64,000 nucleotides of DNA, taken from the NCBI GenBank assembly GCA_035273665.1, contig DATEOW010000128.1, forward strand, positions 1 through 64,000. The letters run 5' to 3'. Under the pieces are notes generated by a model. The model was not told the origin of the DNA. It searched no databases and saw only the letters and a list, made by a program, of their open reading frames with translations. The stretch is from DATEEW01 sp035273665 (GTDB taxonomy: Bacteria > Pseudomonadota > Gammaproteobacteria > Burkholderiales > SG8-39). This document shows, piece after piece, positions 52,844 to 60,902 of the stretch. Positions within the stretch are counted from its first letter, which is position 1. The number at the start of each line of letters is the position of its first letter. The translations under genes were made by a program, and so were the position numbers.

Positions 52844-53845
52844 TCAAAATGTGCTCCGGTAGAGCGAGCAAGTGCGGCAAATCTGCGGCGGTAGGTCGGT
52901 CGCCAGGGCATGGCGGAAGTTTCCATAGGCAGGGCCGTTCCACACTTCTTCCACCCCTTGCGCGAGCATGTTGCCGAGGTTGACGCGATCGGCGGTCACC
53001 ATGCAACAAGGCACCGCGTCGCCGCGATAATTCAGATAGGCACCGCGTAAGGGCCAGTCGCAACCGGGCGCACGCAAAGGCGCATCGCCTTCAAGCGCCG
53101 GCAGCCGTAGCCTGATACCCAATTCCGCCGCTCGATCGCGTGCAGCCGAAAAGGCGGTAGCGATGAGACTGCGATCTGCCGACAGCAAGCTTTGTGTGCC
53201 GTAGAAATTGCGCATCGGAATATAAGAAGGAGGAAGCTCGGTTTCGCCAAAATCATGCGCGAGATGCTGGACGAAGATCGAGTCGATGCTCAACTCGTGT
53301 GCGAGCCCCACGAGCGCGCTGAGTTGATCAAGATTCGCCCGCATAACGACCGTCACAATGCGCAATTCCGGCGTTGCGGAACCCGTTTCGCGCTTGGCCT
53401 GAACGATGCGACGGATATTGCGCAATACCTTGACGAAGGAAGCGCCGCGACGAATGTTTTCATAGACTTCGGCTGTCGCGGCATCGAGCGAAATGTGTAG
53501 TGCACCCAATCCGCTTTTCACGCACTCGTGAGCGCGTTCTTCGGTCAGCAAGGTCAGGTTGGAATTTGTCGAAACGAAAAGCCCGCGTGCGACGGCATGA
53601 CGCACCATGCGGAAAAATTCCGGATGCAATAGCGGTTCGCCCAGGCCTTGGAGATGGAGTTCGTCCGCGTCCGAGAACCCATCCAATAGGCGGCAAAAAT
53701 CGTCGAAGCTCAAATGCGCGGGTTGACCGTCAGTCGGCAGATCTTTACGTAAATCGATCGCGCACATCGCGCAATGCAGATTGCATTGCCCCACCGGTTC
53801 GATCTGGACAAAACGTGGCAGCGGAATATCGGCGCGTGCGTTCAT
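52844..53845 (-). CDS. Radical SAM/SPASM enzyme
   Basis: 333 residues from ATG 53845, overlapping the next gene's stop by four bases. Cluster motif CNLHCAMC in VGQCNLHCAMCAIDLRKDLP; GEPLLHPEF; C-terminal Cys set (APGCDWP, AVPCCMV, ICRTCSLY) suits a SPASM auxiliary cluster. Its presence in a glycan operon suggests sugar or peptide modification, e.g. epimerisation or dehydrogenation; the substrate is unknown. Confidence 0.87.
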   Translation of the reverse strand: MNARADIPLPRFVQIEPVGQCNLHCAMCAIDLRKDLPTDGQPAHLSFDDFCRLLDGFSDADELHLQGLGEPLLHPEFFRMVRHAVARGLFVSTNSNLTLLTEERAHECVKSGLGALHISLDAATAEVYENIRRGASFVKVLRNIRRIVQAKRETGSATPELRIVTVVMRANLDQLSALVGLAHELSIDSIFVQHLAHDFGETELPPSYIPMRNFYGTQSLLSADRSLIATAFSAARDRAAELGIRLRLPALEGDAPLRAPGCDWPLRGAYLNYRGDAVPCCMVTADRVNLGNMLAQGVEEVWNGPAYGNFRHALATDLPPQICRTCSLYRSTF

Positions 53846-54831
53846 GCGAAACGCACTCGAAACTTGAAAGCGCCGGCGATGCGCCAAAAGACGGCGACCG
53901 GCGGAATGAGAGCGGAGGTCACCAGCATTTCGGCAATGTGCCGCCATGAGCGCTGCGTATGGCGTAGACGCCGATAGGTGAAATGCGCCGTCCATGTCGC
54001 CCACGCGAGCAATGCAAAGCCGGCGAGGGATTCAGTGTCCGCGATCAGGCCGATGAGGGCGAGTCCCAGCAAGAAAACGGCGAAGTAGTATGACCATGGC
54101 CCATGCGATGCGATTCGGTGACGATAGAGCGCCGGATGTTTTTTGAAAAGCAGCGCCTCAAAGAAATTGTTCTTTTGCGTTTTGAGACTCACGCCCCAAG
54201 GCGCGGGGCGCACGGGATGCAATACGAGAGCCTCGGGCGCGGTGCCGATATATTGGCCCGATCGCAACAACGAGAATTGCAGATCGGAGTCTTCACGCCA
54301 TGGCCGCCGAAAGCGCTCGTCGAAGCCGTCGACCAATTCCAGCGCGGTACGTCGGACGAAACAGTTAGCGGTCACAAATTCCGCAGTATCGAGGCCGGCC
54401 GTATTGAGTTCCCAGTCTGTCGGTTCAGGCGGAAGCGGGACCTTCACTTTGCCGGTCACGGCCGCATGCTGGGCTTGCATCGCTTTCAGGCCTTCGGCTA
54501 ACCAGTTTCGCGACGGCACCGTGTCGTCATCGGTGAATGCGATGACGTCTGCTTGCGCCTTTCTCCAGCCCACATTGCGCGCAGCCGCCGGTCCGCCCCG
54601 CGGGGAGGGGCTGCGCAAGTAACGTATAAAGGTCTGGGCCGATTCCCTGGCCATGCGTGTGACGAGTGCAAGCGTATCGTCGGACCAACCATCATCCACC
54701 ACAATGATTTCGTATTCGGCGGCGGGCAGACGTTGATGCCGCAGGGCGATCAAACATCGCTGCAATAGAACCGGCCGCCCGCAAGTGGGAACAACGACGG
54801 AAACTCGGGGCGTGAAGTCGTCAGTCTTCAT
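53842..54831 (-). CDS. GT2-family glycosyltransferase with membrane tail
   Basis: 329 residues. GT-A N-terminus SVVVPTCGRPVLLQRCLIAL, metal/donor site AFTDDDTVPS, acceptor region WREDSDLQFSLLRSG. Two helices near the C-terminus (YYFAVFLLGLALIGLIA, LAGFALLAWATWT) anchor it to the inner membrane. Overlaps the carbamoyltransferase stop. Confidence 0.9.
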   Translation of the reverse strand: MKTDDFTPRVSVVVPTCGRPVLLQRCLIALRHQRLPAAEYEIIVVDDGWSDDTLALVTRMARESAQTFIRYLRSPSPRGGPAAARNVGWRKAQADVIAFTDDDTVPSRNWLAEGLKAMQAQHAAVTGKVKVPLPPEPTDWELNTAGLDTAEFVTANCFVRRTALELVDGFDERFRRPWREDSDLQFSLLRSGQYIGTAPEALVLHPVRPAPWGVSLKTQKNNFFEALLFKKHPALYRHRIASHGPWSYYFAVFLLGLALIGLIADTESLAGFALLAWATWTAHFTYRRLRHTQRSWRHIAEMLVTSALIPPVAVFWRIAGAFKFRVRFA

Positions 54832-56594
54832 GCCACGGCCCGAACCGCGTTTTGCGAAAACTCACCAGCGGCAACCGCTTGTGAACGCTTGCTCAACACA
54901 TAGGAGCCCATTACCAGCGCATCGATCGGGGTGCTATAGAAGGCCTCGATAGCGTCGCGGGGACTACAGACGATCGGTTGGCCACGGCTGTTGAACGAGG
55001 TGTTCACCAACACGGGCACACCGGTCCGCCGCTCGAACGCCTTGAGCAGATTGTAATAAGCCGGGTTATGTTTGCCGTCTACGGTCTGCACGCGCGCGGT
55101 ACGATCCACGTGCGTCGCGGCGGGAATATGCGACAACTTTTCTTCGCGGACGTCGTAGATGAATAGCATGAAGGGCGCCTTGCGCGTCGCCTTGCCGCGC
55201 ACGAACCAGTCATCGAAACGCTCTTCGAGCACTACCGGCGCGACAGGGCGAAAATCTTCGCGGTCTTTCAGCTCATTCAAACGGGCCTTCATATCCGGAT
55301 TGATGGGGGAGGCGAGAATCGATCGTGCCCCCAAGGCGCGCGGGCCGAATTCCATTCGCCCCTGGAACCAGCCGATGATCTGGTCTTGTGCGAGCAACGC
55401 TGCGGTTTCTTCCGCCGGATCCTCCATGCGGCGAAATGGAATCTTGCTCCATTGGAGTAGCGCTTCAATGTCCTCGTCGTCATAGGCTGGGCCGAGATAA
55501 GCGTGATCCATCTGCCAAGCCCTCGGGCCATGCCGTTCACGCAAATCTACCCATAGCGCGGCGCCGAGTGCCGTGCCAGCGTCGCCTGCGGCGGGTTGTA
55601 CCCATACTTCATCGAAGAGTCCGGCATCGCGGATTCGCGCGTTCATGACGCAATTGAGGGCAACACCGCCGGCCATTGCGAGTTTGGTCTCGCCACTTCG
55701 ATGGCGTAACCACGTTGCCAATTTGACGGCACTTTCTTCCAAGGCCTTTTGCAAGGAGGCGGACACGTCGAAATGACGCGCATCGAAGCGGCCTCCGCGT
55801 GGCCGCGCAGGCCCAAAATGCTTTTCCAAATCGGCATCGACGAGGCGATAACCGCCTTCATTATCGATTTGCAGCATCTTGCGGAACTTGTCGAGATATC
55901 GAGGTGTACCGTAGGAGGCAAGCGCCATGACTTTGTATTCATCCGAAGAATGCAGAAAGCCTAGCCATCTTGTCGTGTCCTCATAGAGCATGCCGAGCGA
56001 ATGCGGCATATCAACCTGCTTGATGCGCTGGAGTTGTCCATCTCGCCAAATGCCATAAGTGGTGGTCGCCGCTTCGCCCCGGCCGTCGAGGGTCATGACG
56101 GCGCAATGCTCGAAAGGCGCGGCGAGGCATGCGCTTGCCTCGTGGGCGAGGTGATGCTCCACGTAATGCCATGCATATCGCAACTGTCCTTCGAAGCGTG
56201 CGCGCAAATGTAAGGGTGCGCCGTCCGCCAACTGGCGCGAAGCATTGTGTACGTATAGATAGAAGAGGGGGTCCCAAGGACCTGCGCCTTCCGCTGAAGG
56301 CGCGGAAGGATGCAGCGGTAGGTTGATCGCATGATGATCGGAAGGTTGGTAAGCCAATTCCCGTGGATCGAGAGAGTAAGCGACATGGTCCACGTCGGAG
56401 AGCTTGATGCCCGCTTCACGCAAGCAGTAATCAATCGCGTTGAAAGGCAATTCCCACACGGTGAACGGTACGGGTCGCTTGGCATGCTTGATCCGACTGA
56501 AACGTTCTTCTTCGGCCGCCGCGAGCACGACCCCGTCGCGCACTAGGCAAGCGGCACTATCGTGGAACGCAGCGTTGATTCCCAATGTATACAT
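54828..56594 (-). CDS. Carbamoyltransferase (NodU/CmcH family)
   Basis: 588 residues from ATG 56594, one base after the upstream stop. N-terminal MYTLGINAAFHDSAACLVRDG, HHLAHEASA with metal-binding His, and the C-terminal EFGPRALGARSIL and VLVNTSFN. The family transfers a carbamoyl group from carbamoyl phosphate to a hydroxyl via an adenylate. In this setting the acceptor is probably a sugar of the surface glycan. Confidence 0.93.
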   Translation of the reverse strand: MYTLGINAAFHDSAACLVRDGVVLAAAEEERFSRIKHAKRPVPFTVWELPFNAIDYCLREAGIKLSDVDHVAYSLDPRELAYQPSDHHAINLPLHPSAPSAEGAGPWDPLFYLYVHNASRQLADGAPLHLRARFEGQLRYAWHYVEHHLAHEASACLAAPFEHCAVMTLDGRGEAATTTYGIWRDGQLQRIKQVDMPHSLGMLYEDTTRWLGFLHSSDEYKVMALASYGTPRYLDKFRKMLQIDNEGGYRLVDADLEKHFGPARPRGGRFDARHFDVSASLQKALEESAVKLATWLRHRSGETKLAMAGGVALNCVMNARIRDAGLFDEVWVQPAAGDAGTALGAALWVDLRERHGPRAWQMDHAYLGPAYDDEDIEALLQWSKIPFRRMEDPAEETAALLAQDQIIGWFQGRMEFGPRALGARSILASPINPDMKARLNELKDREDFRPVAPVVLEERFDDWFVRGKATRKAPFMLFIYDVREEKLSHIPAATHVDRTARVQTVDGKHNPAYYNLLKAFERRTGVPVLVNTSFNSRGQPIVCSPRDAIEAFYSTPIDALVMGSYVLSKRSQAVAAGEFSQNAVRAVA

Positions 56595-56595
56595 G

Positions 56596-57747
56596 TCAAT
56601 CCTGCGGCAAAAGAAAATCCGGTTGTGTGTGCGGAGCGATGTCGTGCAGCAGCTCCTGCGCTGCGGCACATACTTGTGCGGGAGCGACTCCGCGAAGACA
56701 TTGATGGTGGCCTTGCTCGCAGACGCTCCGATAGCAGAAACGGCAAGGGACATCCGTGTAAAGCACGCGTTGCGGAACCTGCCATGGACGATGCTGGGGA
56801 TTGGTCAAGGCGTACAAATCCACGACCGGCGTGCCCAGGGCCGCAGCCAGGTGCGCCGGACCCGTGTTATTGGCAATGACCAATTTCGCATCGGCGATTA
56901 GCGCTGCGAGTTCGCCAAGGGAAAACATCCCTGCGAGCGGCCAAGCGCCATTGTGATTTCCAGCAACGCGATGGACGAGCGCCGCTTCATCCTCGCCGCC
57001 CGTCACGAGAACTTGATGGCCGGTCTCGCGGATCAAAGACTGCACGACCGCATGGAAATGTTCGGGCGGATAACGACGAGAGGCGGCGGTAGCGCCCGGA
57101 TGGACCACGATCCAAGGACGCTGCAAATCTACGCCGAGCGCGTTTAGCTTGGATAGCGTTTGTTCGATCTCGCTGCGTTTTAAGCGAAATGAAAGTTTTT
57201 CGTTGGCCGTTTCGCAACCGATGCTGGCGACAAGATCGAGTTGTCTGCGCGCTTCGTGACGCACTCGGGTATGCGGTTCGATCTCCGGTTCCCAATCACT
57301 TAGAAGGTGATAGGGATTTTCTCGTGCGTGTGCAAGCCGCAGCGGAATGCCCGCCTGCCAACATAAGAGGGCGGCAGGCAAGGCGCTTTGGCTATATACG
57401 GTGAAAATTACAGCCGCATCGAAGCGCCTCGTTCTTAGCGTTTCCACCAGTGCCTGCATTTGGCGCTGATGTGCAGCCGACTCGTGTTTCATCCATGGCG
57501 CGCTGTAGACCAGGCAATCTTCGAGTTCCGGCACATAAGGAACGATCGCGGCGCCGGAAGTCGAGGTGAGTAAGGTCAGCTGCTTTCCGGCGACGCCGCT
57601 TTCCTTCAGTGCGCGAAAGGCCGGTGTCGTCATGAGCACATCACCCATCGCGTCCAGGCGCACGCACAAAATGCGGCGCGCACCGCGCCAGAAATCGCTG
57701 CTCACATGCACCGCTCGCGGGACCAAGGGGACGAGCGGCGCGTTCAC
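56596..57747 (-). CDS. Heptosyltransferase-family (GT9) glycosyltransferase 2
   Basis: 383 residues from a GTG at 57747 that overlaps the gmhB stop (GTGA); the open frame to 57870 runs through gmhB and is not used. GT9 pattern ILCVRLDAMGDVLMTTPAFRAL, VHPGATAASRRYP, VLVTGGEDE, VIANNTGPAHLAAALGTPVVDL. The Cys cluster CRFCYRSVCEQGHHQC parallels the other GT9 in the operon. Confidence 0.88.
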   Translation of the reverse strand: MNAPLVPLVPRAVHVSSDFWRGARRILCVRLDAMGDVLMTTPAFRALKESGVAGKQLTLLTSTSGAAIVPYVPELEDCLVYSAPWMKHESAAHQRQMQALVETLRTRRFDAAVIFTVYSQSALPAALLCWQAGIPLRLAHARENPYHLLSDWEPEIEPHTRVRHEARRQLDLVASIGCETANEKLSFRLKRSEIEQTLSKLNALGVDLQRPWIVVHPGATAASRRYPPEHFHAVVQSLIRETGHQVLVTGGEDEAALVHRVAGNHNGAWPLAGMFSLGELAALIADAKLVIANNTGPAHLAAALGTPVVDLYALTNPQHRPWQVPQRVLYTDVPCRFCYRSVCEQGHHQCLRGVAPAQVCAAAQELLHDIAPHTQPDFLLPQD

Positions 57748-58307
57748 TGACGCATCCCCAGAATATGCGCTGTCACCCCATCCAGATCGCGGGCGATATG
57801 GTCGGGTGTACGAAGACTCGAAGCAATCCATTCGGTTTCGGAACCCACGTCCAATAAGATACTGCGGCACCCCGCTCGATGACCTGCCTCGACATCATCG
57901 AGAATGTCACCGACCATCCATGAAGCTTCAAGATCGATGCCGCGCTCTTGCGCGGCGCGGGTCAACATACCCGCCGCAGGTTTGCGGCAATCGCAGGCAA
58001 TGGCATAGGGTGCGACTTGCCCCTCGGGATGATGTGGGCAGTAGTAGAAGGCATCCAACCGTGCGCCTTCTTCGCTTAGCAAGGATTGCAAACGAGTCCA
58101 TACAAACTGAAGCGCGTCTTCGTCAAAACGGCCAAGGGCGACACCCGCCTGGTTGCTCACCAGCACAAGCTCGTAGTTGTGTTCACCGAGCCGCCGCAAC
58201 GCGTCTCCGACGCCTTCTCGCAGACGGATCTGCGAGGGGTCGACATTGAAAGCGACGTCATGAACGAGCGTTCCGTCTTTGTCGATGAAGACAGCCGCTT
58301 TTTTCAT
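57744..58307 (-). CDS. gmhB: D,D-heptose 1,7-bisphosphate phosphatase GmhB-like
   Basis: 187 residues. HAD phosphatase: DKDGTLVHD with the nucleophile Asp, VSNQAGVALG, CPHHPEGQ...CDCRKPAAGML with the zinc-binding Cys/His set of GmhB, and GDILDDVEAG. It removes the 7-phosphate in ADP-heptose synthesis, supplying the GT9 enzymes. Four-base overlap on both sides. Confidence 0.9.
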   Translation of the reverse strand: MKKAAVFIDKDGTLVHDVAFNVDPSQIRLREGVGDALRRLGEHNYELVLVSNQAGVALGRFDEDALQFVWTRLQSLLSEEGARLDAFYYCPHHPEGQVAPYAIACDCRKPAAGMLTRAAQERGIDLEASWMVGDILDDVEAGHRAGCRSILLDVGSETEWIASSLRTPDHIARDLDGVTAHILGMRQ

Positions 58308-59578
58308 CCTTCGCTTTGCACCTGTTCACCCAGAGTAGATGCCCACACCGGCCCTTTGATCACGCGCTTGTAGACCGGCTGTAGTTCTTGAGCAATTTTT
58401 TGCCAGGTATAACGGCTGCGCACATGACGAATACCGGCGCGACCGAATGCGCGTCCCAGTTCCGGGTTGCGATAAAAACACGCAAGTCGATTCGCCAGTG
58501 CCTCCGGGTGCTGAGGAGGCACCAGGTAACCGGTGACTGAATCGACGACGCTGCTTTTGATTCCCCCGACTGAAGCGCCCACGACCGGTGTGCCGCAAGC
58601 CATCGCCTCGAGGGGCGTAATACCGAAGGGCTCATACCACGGCGTCGTCACAAACACGTTCGCCGCCGAGTAGTAATACTTGAGTTCGTTGCGGGGCCGC
58701 TGGCCGAAGAATTGAACCTGCTCCCAAACGCCTTCTTGTCGCGCAATCTCGATCAATCGTCCAATTTCCGGTGTCGCGGCGGGATCAGGTTCGGGAGTGT
58801 TGCCGCCGACGATCAACAGGCGCGCGCGAATACCGTGGTCCCGCGCGAGGTGACCGATGGCACGAATGACGTTGTCGATGCCTTTACGGGGAACCAGCCG
58901 TCCAAGTTGCAGAACAATGAACTCGTTCGGCGATAGCCCTAACTTCTCGCGTGCGTTGGCCATCCCCATCGTGGCCATTTCCGTCGTGTCGATGCCGCAT
59001 CCCACGATGTCGATCTTTGCTTCATCGGCGCCATATAAATGGATCAAGTCGTCTCGATCTTGGGGGCACTCGGCCACAATCCGATCGGCTAGTTGGACCA
59101 GCTCTTCTTCGATTTGCACTCGGCTTGAAGGAAAACGATCAGCTTCTTGCTGATGGGCGCGTCGCACTTTTCCAAGGGCGTGAAAGGTGATAACGAATGG
59201 CAAGCCCAGGTACTCACGCAGACGTGCCGCGACTAATCCAGACATGAAGAAATTGGCGTGGGCAACATGAAACTGCCGTGTCGCGGCCGCGCAATGCGCG
59301 CCCATGCGCACAGCGAACTCCTGCATGTACGGAAGCAGCCGTTCCTTCTCGATAAATTTCGCCGGTCCGGCGCGAACGTGGACGACGCGAACGTTCGGAC
59401 CCAAAGCAACGATGTCCGGTGAGACCTCATCATCACGGCGGGTAAACACATCCACCTGATGTCCCATCTGTCCTAGTTGTCGAGCAAGCTGCGCCACATA
59501 AACATTTTGTCCTCCGCTATCGACGCCTCCAAGGGCTGCGAGTGGCGACGCGTGTTCGCTGATGAGGGCGATGTTCAT
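58304..59578 (-). CDS. GT4 glycosyltransferase, sucrose-synthase-like type
   Basis: 424 residues from ATG 59578. N-terminal GGVDSGGQNVYVAQLARQLG is typical of the GT4 sucrose-phosphate-synthase-like group; the donor region is LGRLVPRKGIDNVI and EPFGITPLEAMACGTPVV. First gene of the nine-gene leftward operon, 40 bases after a complete sigma-54 element; ribosome site weak. Confidence 0.9.
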   Translation of the reverse strand: MNIALISEHASPLAALGGVDSGGQNVYVAQLARQLGQMGHQVDVFTRRDDEVSPDIVALGPNVRVVHVRAGPAKFIEKERLLPYMQEFAVRMGAHCAAATRQFHVAHANFFMSGLVAARLREYLGLPFVITFHALGKVRRAHQQEADRFPSSRVQIEEELVQLADRIVAECPQDRDDLIHLYGADEAKIDIVGCGIDTTEMATMGMANAREKLGLSPNEFIVLQLGRLVPRKGIDNVIRAIGHLARDHGIRARLLIVGGNTPEPDPAATPEIGRLIEIARQEGVWEQVQFFGQRPRNELKYYYSAANVFVTTPWYEPFGITPLEAMACGTPVVGASVGGIKSSVVDSVTGYLVPPQHPEALANRLACFYRNPELGRAFGRAGIRHVRSRYTWQKIAQELQPVYKRVIKGPVWASTLGEQVQSEG

Positions 59579-59617
59579 CTGGAAGGTTTCATGGCGTTGA
59601 AGTTTTGCTTCCTGCCT

Positions 59618-59631
59618 GCAACCCCTATGCC
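59618..59631 (-). promoter_or_regulatory. Sigma-54 promoter for the glycan operon
   Basis: Minus strand GGCATAGGGGTTGC, full match; predicted start about 28 bases before the GT4 ATG. Confidence 0.72.
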
Positions 59632-59770
59632 GCTTCACGAAGAAAAAATATCGCGTTCACACTTAAGAAATTTTTCTCAGTACTAGTAGACGCGTAGGAC
59701 TTGCAGAGAAGAAACGGATGCAAACGCTCGATTGAATTATTCAAGCGGCTTGAAGCGCATAGATGTTAAG

Positions 59771-59795
59771 CCGATGTGTCTGTCAGACACATCGG
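59771..59795. promoter_or_regulatory. 25-base palindrome, candidate activator (UAS) site
   Basis: Perfect 12-base arms, CCGATGTGTCTG and CAGACACATCGG, around one central base. It lies 72 bases before the -24 of the rightward element and 140 bases upstream of the leftward one, the usual distance for NtrC-type enhancer binding. The activator gene is at 60903. It could also form a hairpin. Confidence 0.5.
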
Positions 59796-59867
59796 CAAGA
59801 TGTCTAGCGGCAAGATGTGTAGCGGCAAGATGTCTAGCGGCGCGGTGTCTAGCGGCGCGGTGTCTAG
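59793..59867. repeat. Five tandem 15-base repeats
   Basis: Unit CGGCAAGATGTCTAG, copies at 59793, 59808, 59823, 59838 and 59853. Copy 2 has one change; copies 4 and 5 read CGGCGCGGTGTCTAG. They fill the space between palindrome and rightward promoter and each keeps part of the palindrome half-site (GATGTCT against GATGTGTCT). Confidence 0.9.
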
Positions 59868-59880
59868 GTATGCGCCTTGC
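59867..59880 (+). promoter_or_regulatory. Sigma-54 promoter for the SDR gene
   Basis: GGTATGCGCCTTGC, full GGYA-N6-TTGC match, 33 bases before the ATG at 59913. Confidence 0.65.
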
Positions 59881-59912
59881 GGCGCGAGGGGCAAACTTTT
59901 GGAGCGCACCTC

Positions 59913-60761
59913 ATGACACAACGCCCCCCGCAGGAACAAGATCAACAACCCGGCCGAGAAACGGAAATGCGTCCCGCGCCGCGTTCGTTTGCCGAAGGCT
60001 ACATCGGGACAGCCCGGTTGAAAGGGCAAGTAGCATTCATCACCGGCGCGGATAGCGGTATCGGTCGGGCCGCAGCGGTAATGTTGTCGAAAGAGGGTGC
60101 GGACATTTCGATTGTTTATCTGGAGGAACATGAGGACGCACAGTTGACCAAGCGCGCAATCGAAGCCGCCGGCCAACGTTGCTTGCTCATCGCGGGTGAC
60201 GTCGGTGACGAGCGCTTTTGCCGCGAAGCAATCGGTCGAACGATTGCGGAGTTTGGCCGCATCGATGTACTCATCAATAATGCCGCGGAGCAACATGAAC
60301 AAGAAGATCCCGCGAATATCACCGGCGAGCAACTGCGCCGGACTTTTGCGACCAACATCTTCTCGATGTTCTATTGCATCACCGCCGCACTGCCGCATCT
60401 TAAAAGCGGCGCGCGCATCATCAATACGACTTCGGTGACCGCTTACAAAGGAAATCCCGTTCTTATCGATTACGCATCTACGAAGGGTGCGATCGTTGCG
60501 CTCACCCGCTCACTAGCGCTAGCCCTCGTGAAACGCGGCATCAGGGTCAACGCTGTTGCGCCCGGTCCGATTTGGACCCCGCTCATTCCCGCCAGCTTCG
60601 ACGCCGAGAAGGTGGCGAAGTTTGGCGAACAAACGCCGATGGGGCGCGCCGGGGAGCCGGACGAGGTGGCGCATTGTTTTGTCTTTCTCGCGACAGAGGC
60701 CTCTAGTTATATGAGTGGCCAAGTTCTGCACCCGAACGGAGGGGAGGTTGTAAACGGCTAG
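59913..60761 (+). CDS. Short-chain dehydrogenase, YghA/YhdF-like
   Basis: 282 residues from ATG 59913 (GGAG eight bases upstream). A hydrophilic N-terminal extension (MTQRPPQEQDQQPGRETEM) precedes the Rossmann fold: TGADSGIGRA, NNAAEQHEQ, catalytic Ser in NTTSVTAYKG, YASTKGA, and PGPIWTPLIP. Matches the extended SDR group often induced by osmotic or general stress. Substrate unknown. Confidence 0.93.
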   Translation: MTQRPPQEQDQQPGRETEMRPAPRSFAEGYIGTARLKGQVAFITGADSGIGRAAAVMLSKEGADISIVYLEEHEDAQLTKRAIEAAGQRCLLIAGDVGDERFCREAIGRTIAEFGRIDVLINNAAEQHEQEDPANITGEQLRRTFATNIFSMFYCITAALPHLKSGARIINTTSVTAYKGNPVLIDYASTKGAIVALTRSLALALVKRGIRVNAVAPGPIWTPLIPASFDAEKVAKFGEQTPMGRAGEPDEVAHCFVFLATEASSYMSGQVLHPNGGEVVNG

Positions 60762-60850
60762 CGCAAAGCTGGCCCGATTGCTGCGTTAGAACGCCCGGAT
60801 AGCACTTTTGGCCCCTCAAGGGGTCTAAAATGAGTAAAAATTACTTAGTT

Positions 60851-60865
60851 CGGCAAAGCTTGCCG
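60851..60865. promoter_or_regulatory. Inverted repeat upstream of the sigma-54 activator gene
   Basis: CGGCAA-AGC-TTGCCG, 6-base arms, 38 bases before the ATG. Possible operator for self-control. A weak GGCCCGATTGCTGC element lies at 60771-60784, but only the GG/GC spacing fits. Confidence 0.35.
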
Positions 60866-60902
60866 GTCGAACCGGGTTTAAATTGTTCTTGCGGAGGAAT
60901 GT

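Larger units (their letters stand above)
59579..59912. other. Divergent regulatory region of glycan operon and SDR gene
   Basis: 334 bases without a gene. Left to right: a leftward sigma-54 element (59618-59631), an AT-rich stretch (about 59640-59700), a 25-base palindrome (59771-59795), five 15-base tandem repeats (59793-59867), a rightward sigma-54 element (59867-59880) and GGAG for the SDR gene. Confidence 0.8.

Noticed and set aside
59771..59867. CRISPR-like array
   Set aside because: The 15-base units are directly adjacent with no spacers and no cas genes are present.
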